24,458 bases of DNA, taken from positions 1-24,458 of the forward strand of contig JAYUOV010000308.1 of assembly GCA_043760535.1 (NCBI GenBank). The letters run 5' to 3'. Under the pieces are notes generated by a model. The model did not search any database and was not told where the DNA came from. It saw only the letters and a list, made by a program, of their open reading frames with translations. Below are positions 7,010 through 16,107 of the stretch, piece by piece. Numbering within the stretch: position 1 is the stretch's first letter; every line of letters begins with the position of its first letter. The DNA is from JAZKFT01 sp043760535 (lineage in GTDB: Bacteria; Bacteroidota; Bacteroidia; Chitinophagales; Chitinophagaceae). A program made the position numbers and the translations under genes.

Positions 7010-10000
7010 ATGAAACGCATACTCACCACTCTTTTCTTCTTTTTGATAGTAGCAGCCTCTATGGCACAACCACCTAACGATAATTGTGCCAATGCCATTT
7101 CGGTAACCATACCCAATGGCGGCTTTAGCCTTGGCCTTTTTACCAGTTCCCAAAACGACCTTACTGCCGCCACGCTACAAACCGGAGAAACCTTTGCCCC
7201 ATCCATTATAGTGGCTGGGCTTAATAAAAAAAGTATATGGTATAAATTTAGCCTGCCCACCACCCGTGGTGCACGTATAAGCCTGGCACAGCCGGGCAGT
7301 GGCATACAGGCTGGCAATGTTGGGTTTGCGGTTTATAAAGCCAATACCTGCATACCCGGCAATGCGCAAATAAGCACCAAGTTTAGCCCTATAGAAATTT
7401 TTGGCAGTAGCTTTCACCCCTGTGTGGAGCCGGGAGATTATCTGGTACAGGTAACCAGTAATCTGAATGCCAATGGACCGGTTTTTATTACAGTAGAGCT
7501 GGTAGAACCTTCGCCAGCCTTGTACGATAAACCTGCCAATGCTTTACAATTAGGCAACCTTACTGCATTTCAGCAAAAATTTCAGGATGTAGATATTAGC
7601 TGCCAAACCATAGATGATGCCAATGAGGTGTGCCTGCCCACTACCAGTTTTAAAGATTATACCAAAAGTATTTGGTACACTTTTACTACCCCGGCTTATA
7701 TGGATTACCTCAATACCTGGATGGCTGCAACAAGCCTGCCTTATAATACGCCAACTATAAAAGTAGGTTACCGCTTGTATCAGGGCGATGCAACCACCAC
7801 ACCGGTAGCAAGCCTTGTGCAAAAAGGCGGCTGCGATAGCCTGTTGACGGATTTATATGTACTAAGTAAAAAAACCTATAAATGCGGCGACCTTTTGCCG
7901 AATACAACTTATACCGTTCAGTTATTGTTTCATAAAGATTTTGTACAAACCATACGTGTAGGTGCCGATTGGAAAGGAAGGCAGGCAACGAAAGGCCCAT
8001 TACCTATTAACAGCCTTGCTACACCCAATAAGATGGGTATTCTACTGGCTAATAATACTTCATCCGGACAATTAAACACCATTACCGATGTGTTTGGCTG
8101 TAACAGCCGGCATAGCCAAAACAACTGCCCTAAAAGTATGCCTGCAAACGGCATTTTATACGGTGGCAACCGCTATAACCTTAGCAGTTTTATTTCTTTT
8201 AACCTGGCTACTACCACTTCTATTTTATTTTCGGGCAACGATTTTACTTGTAGCAACTTATTATACCTGCGGCTATATAAACAAAGCCTTACAGCCAATT
8301 GTACCGATTTAGATACCAATAATTTAGTTGCATCATTTAACTACAACACTTACCAAAGCAGTCATCTTGGTTGCTTAGCCCCCGGCGATTATGTATTACA
8401 GGTAATGGCGGTTGATTCTTTCAAACCTGGTAACTCTTATTCTTCAGGCTCCTTGTACAATTCGGCTAATAACGCATTGTGCTTTAATGGTGGCCTTGGC
8501 AGCAGCTATAACCTGCAATTATATGTACGCAAAGAAGTAGATATTAACAAGTTTGCCCTTAACGCCGCCGGCAGGGTAGATAAACTAAATACCAACGGCC
8601 TTGGGGTAATGCAACCACTATTACCCAATATAACTTATGCAGCCAAAACCGACACATTTGGCTGCGCCAATACAGTAATGCCATCCGATACCCTTTGTTT
8701 CCCCTATTCTAATCAGCAGCTTACCAAGGCCAGTTACCGGGAGTTTATTTTGGATGATAGCATGATGCTCTATTTCTCCGATTATTATAGCCTCAACTCA
8801 AAGCTGTATAAAGGCGATGCTGAAGACCTTACGGCAACGCAGAACAAACGCAATTTTCCCGAAAGATTTACTGGGCTTACACCGTACACAAATTGCCTGA
8901 CTGTGTTTAATAACGGCTATTCAAGATTTGGCTGTGCCGTGCCCGGCACTTATACCTTAATTAATTTTGATAACCGGCTAAGTGTAGCCTCTGATATTAA
9001 AGTAACGCCCAAAATTACCCAAACAAAATATGCCAACCCCGCCAATGCGGAAAACATGGGCGATTTGTGGCAACGGTTGAATAATGTAAATGGTAATGTA
9101 TATGCCACCATTGACACTTTTACCTGCCTGGATAATCCTGCTACCATTGATGGACTTGCACCATGTGCTTACAACGCCACAGTTAACTATACCAAACTCA
9201 TATACCGGCAATTTTATTTAAGCCAGCCAGCCGGTATCAATATTTACATGTATGTATGGCCATATTATTATGCAGGAAAATTTACTGTTTTTAAGGGCAA
9301 AGTCACAGATGGCATTAATACTCTAAGAAAAATTGCAGACAAATGGGTATGTCAAACAAATCAATCTACCAACGGAGCCTGCGAATCTTTTGAACCGGGC
9401 TGGTACACGGTTGTTTGCTATGGCTATGGGCCAAGCTATATAGCCCCATTGATTACAGGAAATGTAAATTACCAAACGTCTGATTTGGGGCTGCCAAATA
9501 ATTTTCAAATAACATTAACCAAAGCTTGTGCCACGCCAAAATTTAACCGGCCACATAAAGCCTCTGTAGATACCCTTACTGGCTTACCGTATAAAATAGA
9601 ATACAAAGCACAAACAGGAAGCACGGTGGCCTATCCAAAATTTGGCACTACTTATACACTTAACAGAGAAAATTTTGATTGTAGCCAGGACACCGGTTTT
9701 ATAAAACAAAATATAGTACAGTGTAATGCTAATAATACCAAAGTAGCTTTTTATGTGTTTCAAATAACCCAGGAATCTTTCGTGCATATTGATGGTATAG
9801 ATGAAAGTCTTTGGGGAACAGTATATCCGTTTGATGTACGCACCGCCGATAGCTTGTTACTAAAAACAGCCAACTCATTTCAACCATGCCTTAGCAAAAA
9901 AGGAGCCATGGAGTATTGCAAACTGCAACCTGGCTATTACACTTTAGTTTTTTATGCGCCTGCCTCTTACAATTGTAATGCAGTAACCCCCACAATTTAT

Positions 10001-13000
10001 ATAGATCAGGTAGGCCAAAGCCGGTTCGACCATGCAAGCAAGGCATACGATTTTGGTGCAGTGGTACCCGATAGTACCTGGTACAACGGCAAGCCGGGAG
10101 ATGTAAACCCATTAAACACAGGCCGTACCCCAAGCAACGATTTCTTTTACTGCACCACCGGTTCAAGACCGACTGACCCAAATGATGCCAATTGCTATGT
10201 ATTATATAATCCCCGTATTTATGAACCCGGCAACAACATAGCACTACACAATAATAACACCACTGCCCCCGACCAATACACCATAGACAGACGCAACCTT
10301 TGGTACACATTTACCCTTAACCATGCAGGTTCAATAAAGGTGAAGGTGAAAAATAAAACCTTAGGTAAACAGTCATCTTATCAGCAATATAATTTTGCTG
10401 TTTACAAAAGCAATGTTGACGGCACTTTGCCATTTACAACCGTTGTAAACAATGGGCTGGTTGATTCTACACTTGCTCAGGGCCTTGAGTTAATAAAAAC
10501 AAATATTGTGAGCACCTACTGTTATGGCGTGGATGAGGTAAGCTTTTTTGTGCCACCATGTTCATTTACCCCTACCCGTTATTATGTTTTGGTAGATAAT
10601 AAAAACCCGTATCCATACGAAGGTGTTCATACCTTAAACCCAAACAGTCAGGTAGAAGTTTCGCTGCTTTTTGATTCAGTAAGTGCTGCTCCTCCCAAAT
10701 TCGACCACTTTAGTGAGGCCAACGATATGGGCATTGTAAATAGCGGCATTAAAAAAGGAGCAACAGATAATTTTACCTGTGCCACCAAAGATTTGCCCGA
10801 CCCCTTATATGCCTATACTAATTGTCAAAAAACGTTATGGTATAAATTTACCACCACGGTTACAGGCACCATCCGCTATGCGGCATTTTTCAAAAACACT
10901 AATAACTGGTATTATGATCATATACAGTTATTCAGGCAGATAAAACCAAACGATTCTTCTTCAACCGGATTATTACACCTGCCCTACACTACCAGCTATG
11001 GTAATAATGGCACCTGGGCGCAACAATGTATCAGCCCCGGTACCTATTATATTATTTTACCAGGCTGCAATGCGTTAAACGAAGATGTATATCCGCAAAT
11101 AGAAATTATTCCTTCTGCCGGTGACTTTTGCAGCACACCAATGATAACAGGGCTTACTGGCCCCGGAAACAGAGTGGTTCCGGTTACAGTAGATTGCCAT
11201 ACTATAGGTACCGATTATGGAGAATTTAACCCAACCCTTACCTGCCCCGCCGGTGCCGAAACTATAAAATATAAAACAAGCTGGTACCGTCTTGATATTA
11301 CCGGAACTGATACATTAGATGTTACTGTTTTTATTAACGAAAAAACAAATGCCACCAGCACCGATATTAAATACCGGATGATGACCGGCACCTGCGGCGC
11401 CATGCAGGAACAAAGCTGTGTGCAGGATGCCCTTACACGAAATACCTATAAATGCCTTAGCCCCGGCAATAGCTATTATATACAGGTTTTTTCACCCATT
11501 TTATACCAAAACCAGCAAGTGGTTGGCGATATAGACCTTAACATTTCCGCTGTAGTACATGCCGATACCTGCCAGCCCGCAAGTACCTGTATTGGTGTGG
11601 CCAACTTTACCCCACAATTCGATTGCACCAAAGACAAGGATGTAATTTTTACCAACTTTTCCACCTTTGGTACATCCATTAGCTACCAGTGGGATTTTGG
11701 GTACAATGGCCAAACCAGTAATGCAGTATCGCCAAGGTTCTTTTACCCGGCTCTTACCACTGCCCAAACCTATACCGTTAAGCTGGTGCTTAACAATAGT
11801 ATTTGTGGTAAAAAAGATTCCGTTATACAAACCATAACTATACCAGCAAGACCATCTGTAAACCTTGGTAACGATACGGTTATTTGTACGAATGCTTCTA
11901 CTTTATTACTAAATGCTACATCGCATACCGGAAGCACTTATGCATGGTACAATGGCAGTACGCAACCTACCCTTACAGTGGGCGGAATTGTAAACCCATG
12001 GGTAGTAGTTACCTATAATGGTTGCAAAGCCACAGACACACTTAAACTATATGTAAACCCAATTGCAAAAAGAGCATTACAAACAAAAGCAATTTGTAGT
12101 GTGCCCCAAGTAACGCTGGATGCAAACCGTGGACAAGGTGAGCAATACGAATGGAATACGGGTGCAGTAACCGGATCTATCGTAGTAAGCCAACCGGGCT
12201 ATTATTGGGTAGATATTTACCTGCGTGGCTGCATCGTCAGAGATTCTTTTCAGGTAGTGAGCACCAGCCTGCGACCATTGGGTAACGACACCAGTTTCTG
12301 CCAGGCACGGATGCCTTATGCTGCTAACGCAACTATAAGCGGAGCTTCTTCTTACACCTGGCAAAACAGTAGTACCAACCCTATTTTCTCCATTACCAAA
12401 GCAGGTACTTATTGGGTAGATATTAACCTTGGAGGCTGTACGTTTAGAGATACTTTGGTTGTGGGTGTTGATTCTTTTAAAACGGCAGTTACAACAGCCC
12501 GTATTTGCCAGGGGCAAAATTATACGCTACCAAGTGGAGGCATTGTAAGCCTTGCAGGCATTTATAAAGACAGCCTTAAAAACAGCCGTGGCTGCGATAG
12601 CATTATTACTACGGTAACATTAGGGGTAGATACTGTAAAACGTATAAACAATATTACCAGTATATGTGCAGGCCAAAGCTACACATTGCCAAGCGGAAGA
12701 GTAGTTACCATGCCCGGCGTTTACAACGATACTACTCGCAACCAACGTGGCTGCGATAGCATCGTCGCCGTTATAGAAGTAAAAGTAGGCACGCCAGTAA
12801 TTAAGGACACAGCTTCATTTATTTGCAAAGGCCAGACTTACATTTTACCCTCGGGTATAACTGTAACCAATAGCGGCTTATATAGAGATAGTGTTAAAAG
12901 TGTATTTGGTTGCGACAGCCTTATTACCAACCTTACCCTTACCGTAGATACCGCCCGGATGGTTACAGGCACTGCTACCATTTGTGCCGGAAACAGTTAT

Positions 13001-15781
13001 ACATTGCCATCTGGCCGAATAGTAAATGCAGCTGGTTTGTACACCGACACATTGAAAAACGGACGCCTTTGCGATAGCCTTATCAGTACCATTACCCTAG
13101 CCGTTACGGTAGCTACACCTCGCAGTACCAATGCCTTTATTTGTAATGGTCAATCTTATATACTACCCAGTGGCAGGATAATTGCCACGGCAGGAACCTA
13201 TCTGGATACCCTACGCAATACTGCTGGTTGTGATAGCATTATTACCACATTACAACTCACTGTTTATGCTGCTTTGCAAAGCAATAAAGCCGCCTTTGTA
13301 TGTAGTGGGCAATTATACACATTACCATCGGGCAGGCAGGTTTCGGCTACTGGCATTTATAACGATACCATACGTTATGTAAATACTTGCGACAGCCTTC
13401 ACACTACCGTTAACCTTACGGTTTATAGTAAGAAAACCAACAATATTTCAGTTAGCCGTTGTGCCGGGCAATCGTACACTTTGCCTACGGGAAGAATAGT
13501 AAATACAACGGGTATTTACCAGGACACCATCCGCTACACCAATGGCTGCGATAGCCTTGTAACCACGGTGAACCTATCAATAGGAGCGGCACTTAGCAAC
13601 ATTACTACAGCCAGTATTTGTGCGGGTAAATCGTACACTTTACCATCGGGAAGAATAATAACCACAGGGGGTATTTACAGCGATACTGTAAGAACCGCTT
13701 CCGGCTGCGATAGCCTTATTACAAAGCTTACGCTTTCGGTGGACATGGCTACATTATCCAATATCAATGCATCTGCTTGTAGTGGAAAATCTTACATACT
13801 TCCTTCGGGCAGGCTGGTTACAGCAGCTGGTACTTATCTGGATACATTAAGAAATATTCGTGGCTGCGACAGCATCAGGTACACAGTTGTGCTAAGCATT
13901 ACTCCGGTAACTATTAATGCCAAAGCTGCTACTATTTGCACAGGGCAAAACTATACCCTACCTGGCGGTCGCATCGTATACGCAGCAGGTCTTTACCGGG
14001 ATACGCTTACCGGTGCTGCCGGTTGCGATAGTATTATCAACACCACTGTAACGGTTAGGCTTCCGCTTACAGCAAGCATAAGCGGCACAGCAATCATTTG
14101 CGAAGGCAATTCCACTATCCTAACTGCCACAGCATTGGGTGGCAATGGCGGGCCGTACATTTATAACTGGGGCAGTACTGGTATGGGTAATAGCATTACT
14201 GTAAGCCCAACTATAACTACAAAATATCTGGTAACCATTACCGATGGCTGCACGGTGTTGCCGGCTAAAGATTCTGTAACGGTTACAGTGGTTCCAAAAC
14301 CCGATGCCAGCTTTACCAAATCGGCATCTGCTATCTGTACTCCAGCCCCGGTAAGCTTTAGCAGTGTAGCCACTGCTATTCGTTATCAATGGAATTTTGG
14401 CACCGGCATTGCAGCAGACACTTCTGCTATTCGCAACCCAACATTTACCTATACCCTACCTGGTAATTATACCGTAACACTTACTGTAACTACACCGGGC
14501 GGCTGCACAAGTACCAGCACCCAAACCATAAATGCCAGTGCTACACCACAGGGAGATTTTGCACAGCCTGCACCAATATGTGCTGGCAGCAGCAGTAGTT
14601 TTACCGGCACGGTAAATAACCCAACGGGCATTATTTGGAGCTGGAGTTTTGGTAATGGCAATACATCTGCTGTTCAAAATCCACCAATCCAAACCTATGC
14701 CACAGCAGGAAATTATGTAATACGACTTATAGTTACAAATGCCACCGGCTGTGCAGATACAACCGACAGAACGTTGGTAGTAGCCCCAATACCCGTGCCG
14801 GGATTAAATAATGCTACCGAGAAAATTTGCCTCGGTGCCAGTGTAACACTTAGGGCACAAGGTGGTGGCACTTACGATTGGTCGCCATCTTTATGGCTTA
14901 GTGATGCAGCTAGTGCCACACCAATTGCTAACCCGCCCACCACTACCCGTTACAAAGTAATTGTTACAAATACTGCAGGCTGTAAAGCCACAGATAGTGT
15001 ACTGGTACAGGTAACACAACCCTTTACCATGACGGCGCCAAGGGATACTTTTGTATGTGCAGGATCTGCTGTACAACTACAAGCAAACGGTGCTTTGCGG
15101 TATGTGTGGAGCGGCCCCGGCCTTAGCAGTACCACCTCTGCCAACCCCGTTGCCCGGCCAGCAGATACGGCTACCTACACAGTTACAGGTTATGGGGCAG
15201 ATAATTGCTTTACACAAACGGCCACATTTACAATAAACCATATACCACTACCCACAGTAGAAGCCGGCCCTGATACAACGGTTATGGTAGGTAGCAGTTT
15301 TACCTTACTGCCACAGTACAGCACAGATATTAGCCAGTACAGATGGTCGCCTGCAACCTACCTTGGCTGCACCACTTGCCCCAACCCAATTGCCACGCCA
15401 AGAGCCGCCATAACATACACAGTAACTGTAAGTAATGCTTTTAAATGCGAAGCCAGCGATACCCGGGTTATTAAACTACTCTGTACCAACGAAAGTGTAT
15501 TTATACCTAATACGTTTACGCCAAATGGAGATGGAGCCAACGATGTATTTTACCCTCGTGGCGAAGGCATAAAATCGGTTCGTTTTTTAAGGGTGTACAA
15601 CCGCTGGGGCCAGCTGCTTTTCGAACGGCTCAACTTTAGCACCAACGACAGAAGCCAGGGATGGGATGGCACATATAAAGGAGAAAAACTAGCTCCGGAT
15701 GTGTATGTGTATAGCCTGGGCATGGTATGCGATAACGGGCAGGTTATAGATACCAAAGGAAATGTGATGATAGTGCGGTAG
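7010..15781 (+). CDS. Giant multidomain adhesin-like surface protein with CHU_C (gliding-motility-associated) C-terminal domain
   Basis: The protein has 2923 residues. A signal peptide (cleavage after SMA, residue 19) leads into about nine beta-sandwich modules starting near residues 20, 172, 332, 514, 673, 844, 1004, 1230 and 1372. Each has an aromatic core such as KSIWYKF or RNLWYTF and closes with a C--PG-Y--- strand, resembling pre-peptidase C-terminal-like domains. Next come a PKD domain (about 1528-1612, YQWDFG), Ig-like modules (1613-1822), ten 53-residue two-cysteine repeats (1823-2353), another Ig-like module, two PKD domains (YQWNFG and WSWSFG), three Ig-like modules, and the CHU_C domain (about 2826-2923: FIPNTFTPNGDGANDVF, then YNRWGQ, then WDGTY-G). 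CHU_C domains direct T9SS export, so the product should be secreted or surface-anchored through the neighbouring PorP/SprF. Adhesion is the likely role; no catalytic motif is visible. Confidence 0.93.
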   Translation: MKRILTTLFFFLIVAASMAQPPNDNCANAISVTIPNGGFSLGLFTSSQNDLTAATLQTGETFAPSIIVAGLNKKSIWYKFSLPTTRGARISLAQPGSGIQAGNVGFAVYKANTCIPGNAQISTKFSPIEIFGSSFHPCVEPGDYLVQVTSNLNANGPVFITVELVEPSPALYDKPANALQLGNLTAFQQKFQDVDISCQTIDDANEVCLPTTSFKDYTKSIWYTFTTPAYMDYLNTWMAATSLPYNTPTIKVGYRLYQGDATTTPVASLVQKGGCDSLLTDLYVLSKKTYKCGDLLPNTTYTVQLLFHKDFVQTIRVGADWKGRQATKGPLPINSLATPNKMGILLANNTSSGQLNTITDVFGCNSRHSQNNCPKSMPANGILYGGNRYNLSSFISFNLATTTSILFSGNDFTCSNLLYLRLYKQSLTANCTDLDTNNLVASFNYNTYQSSHLGCLAPGDYVLQVMAVDSFKPGNSYSSGSLYNSANNALCFNGGLGSSYNLQLYVRKEVDINKFALNAAGRVDKLNTNGLGVMQPLLPNITYAAKTDTFGCANTVMPSDTLCFPYSNQQLTKASYREFILDDSMMLYFSDYYSLNSKLYKGDAEDLTATQNKRNFPERFTGLTPYTNCLTVFNNGYSRFGCAVPGTYTLINFDNRLSVASDIKVTPKITQTKYANPANAENMGDLWQRLNNVNGNVYATIDTFTCLDNPATIDGLAPCAYNATVNYTKLIYRQFYLSQPAGINIYMYVWPYYYAGKFTVFKGKVTDGINTLRKIADKWVCQTNQSTNGACESFEPGWYTVVCYGYGPSYIAPLITGNVNYQTSDLGLPNNFQITLTKACATPKFNRPHKASVDTLTGLPYKIEYKAQTGSTVAYPKFGTTYTLNRENFDCSQDTGFIKQNIVQCNANNTKVAFYVFQITQESFVHIDGIDESLWGTVYPFDVRTADSLLLKTANSFQPCLSKKGAMEYCKLQPGYYTLVFYAPASYNCNAVTPTIYIDQVGQSRFDHASKAYDFGAVVPDSTWYNGKPGDVNPLNTGRTPSNDFFYCTTGSRPTDPNDANCYVLYNPRIYEPGNNIALHNNNTTAPDQYTIDRRNLWYTFTLNHAGSIKVKVKNKTLGKQSSYQQYNFAVYKSNVDGTLPFTTVVNNGLVDSTLAQGLELIKTNIVSTYCYGVDEVSFFVPPCSFTPTRYYVLVDNKNPYPYEGVHTLNPNSQVEVSLLFDSVSAAPPKFDHFSEANDMGIVNSGIKKGATDNFTCATKDLPDPLYAYTNCQKTLWYKFTTTVTGTIRYAAFFKNTNNWYYDHIQLFRQIKPNDSSSTGLLHLPYTTSYGNNGTWAQQCISPGTYYIILPGCNALNEDVYPQIEIIPSAGDFCSTPMITGLTGPGNRVVPVTVDCHTIGTDYGEFNPTLTCPAGAETIKYKTSWYRLDITGTDTLDVTVFINEKTNATSTDIKYRMMTGTCGAMQEQSCVQDALTRNTYKCLSPGNSYYIQVFSPILYQNQQVVGDIDLNISAVVHADTCQPASTCIGVANFTPQFDCTKDKDVIFTNFSTFGTSISYQWDFGYNGQTSNAVSPRFFYPALTTAQTYTVKLVLNNSICGKKDSVIQTITIPARPSVNLGNDTVICTNASTLLLNATSHTGSTYAWYNGSTQPTLTVGGIVNPWVVVTYNGCKATDTLKLYVNPIAKRALQTKAICSVPQVTLDANRGQGEQYEWNTGAVTGSIVVSQPGYYWVDIYLRGCIVRDSFQVVSTSLRPLGNDTSFCQARMPYAANATISGASSYTWQNSSTNPIFSITKAGTYWVDINLGGCTFRDTLVVGVDSFKTAVTTARICQGQNYTLPSGGIVSLAGIYKDSLKNSRGCDSIITTVTLGVDTVKRINNITSICAGQSYTLPSGRVVTMPGVYNDTTRNQRGCDSIVAVIEVKVGTPVIKDTASFICKGQTYILPSGITVTNSGLYRDSVKSVFGCDSLITNLTLTVDTARMVTGTATICAGNSYTLPSGRIVNAAGLYTDTLKNGRLCDSLISTITLAVTVATPRSTNAFICNGQSYILPSGRIIATAGTYLDTLRNTAGCDSIITTLQLTVYAALQSNKAAFVCSGQLYTLPSGRQVSATGIYNDTIRYVNTCDSLHTTVNLTVYSKKTNNISVSRCAGQSYTLPTGRIVNTTGIYQDTIRYTNGCDSLVTTVNLSIGAALSNITTASICAGKSYTLPSGRIITTGGIYSDTVRTASGCDSLITKLTLSVDMATLSNINASACSGKSYILPSGRLVTAAGTYLDTLRNIRGCDSIRYTVVLSITPVTINAKAATICTGQNYTLPGGRIVYAAGLYRDTLTGAAGCDSIINTTVTVRLPLTASISGTAIICEGNSTILTATALGGNGGPYIYNWGSTGMGNSITVSPTITTKYLVTITDGCTVLPAKDSVTVTVVPKPDASFTKSASAICTPAPVSFSSVATAIRYQWNFGTGIAADTSAIRNPTFTYTLPGNYTVTLTVTTPGGCTSTSTQTINASATPQGDFAQPAPICAGSSSSFTGTVNNPTGIIWSWSFGNGNTSAVQNPPIQTYATAGNYVIRLIVTNATGCADTTDRTLVVAPIPVPGLNNATEKICLGASVTLRAQGGGTYDWSPSLWLSDAASATPIANPPTTTRYKVIVTNTAGCKATDSVLVQVTQPFTMTAPRDTFVCAGSAVQLQANGALRYVWSGPGLSSTTSANPVARPADTATYTVTGYGADNCFTQTATFTINHIPLPTVEAGPDTTVMVGSSFTLLPQYSTDISQYRWSPATYLGCTTCPNPIATPRAAITYTVTVSNAFKCEASDTRVIKLLCTNESVFIPNTFTPNGDGANDVFYPRGEGIKSVRFLRVYNRWGQLLFERLNFSTNDRSQGWDGTYKGEKLAPDVYVYSLGMVCDNGQVIDTKGNVMIVR
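12476..14068 (+). repeat. Ten tandem 53-residue coding repeats (two-cysteine, GCDS-type)
   Basis: Within the giant protein (residues about 1823-2353) ten consecutive units of about 159 bp share the pattern IC-GQ-YTLPSGR-V---G-Y-DT-----GCDSI-TT--L-V. Each unit has a first cysteine in C-G and a second in GCDS (CDS without the glycine in units 4 and 6), which could form one disulfide per unit. The units are clearly related as protein, but their codons differ widely, so the amplification is old or under selection at protein level. Unit 10 has GG in place of SG after LP. Confidence 0.92.
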
Positions 15782-16107
15782 GGGAATTTTTGAAACAAAT
15801 TTTGAACATTAAAAAAGGCTCACAACAAACTTCCGGTACAAATACAATTCAAATTATTTATAACCAATTATGGCTTTTATTTATAAAAAATCCTCAAAAA
15901 ATACCCCTTAATAGGTATTGCCAGCCATAGGCCAACCTTGTAATTTCAATGTTTGAAATGATAAGGACAAACAATGTGCTTACCTTAAAAAATAGAAAAG
16001 TATGCAAAACCTAAATTTTGCCGTTTGATTATACTTTCGATATTTGAGGCTTGTATATGATCTGGCTTTATGCAGATATCCATCCTTTTTCACCAAACAC
16101 CCTAATC
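15782..16107. other. AT-rich spacer upstream of the DUF5723 gene
   Basis: No gene, strong hairpin or terminator was found after the giant gene's stop. The only signal is a promoter-like pair near its right end. An in-frame TTG at 16051 would extend the downstream gene, but the signal peptide begins at the ATG at 16108. Confidence 0.5.
16017..16046 (+). promoter_or_regulatory. Weak candidate Bacteroidota promoter for the DUF5723 gene
   Basis: TTTG at 16017-16020 is followed after 20 bases by TATTTG at 16041-16046. The two TTTG boxes are 22 bases apart (consensus about 23), but the two-base gap inside TAnnTTTG is missing. It would start RNA near 16053, about 55 bases ahead of the ATG. Confidence 0.3.

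Noticed and set aside
9891..10310. Minus-strand 139-codon frame inside the giant gene
   Set aside because: It is rich in Cys, Trp and Arg, lies antisense to a conserved module, and is one of many similar shadow frames along the gene.
12476..14068. CRISPR-like array of regularly spaced repeats
   Set aside because: The regular 159-bp period comes from a coding repeat in frame; the DNA units are diverged and no cas gene is present.
16051..16107. Upstream TTG start for the DUF5723 protein
   Set aside because: The signal peptide begins at the ATG at 16108; the added 19 residues would bury it.
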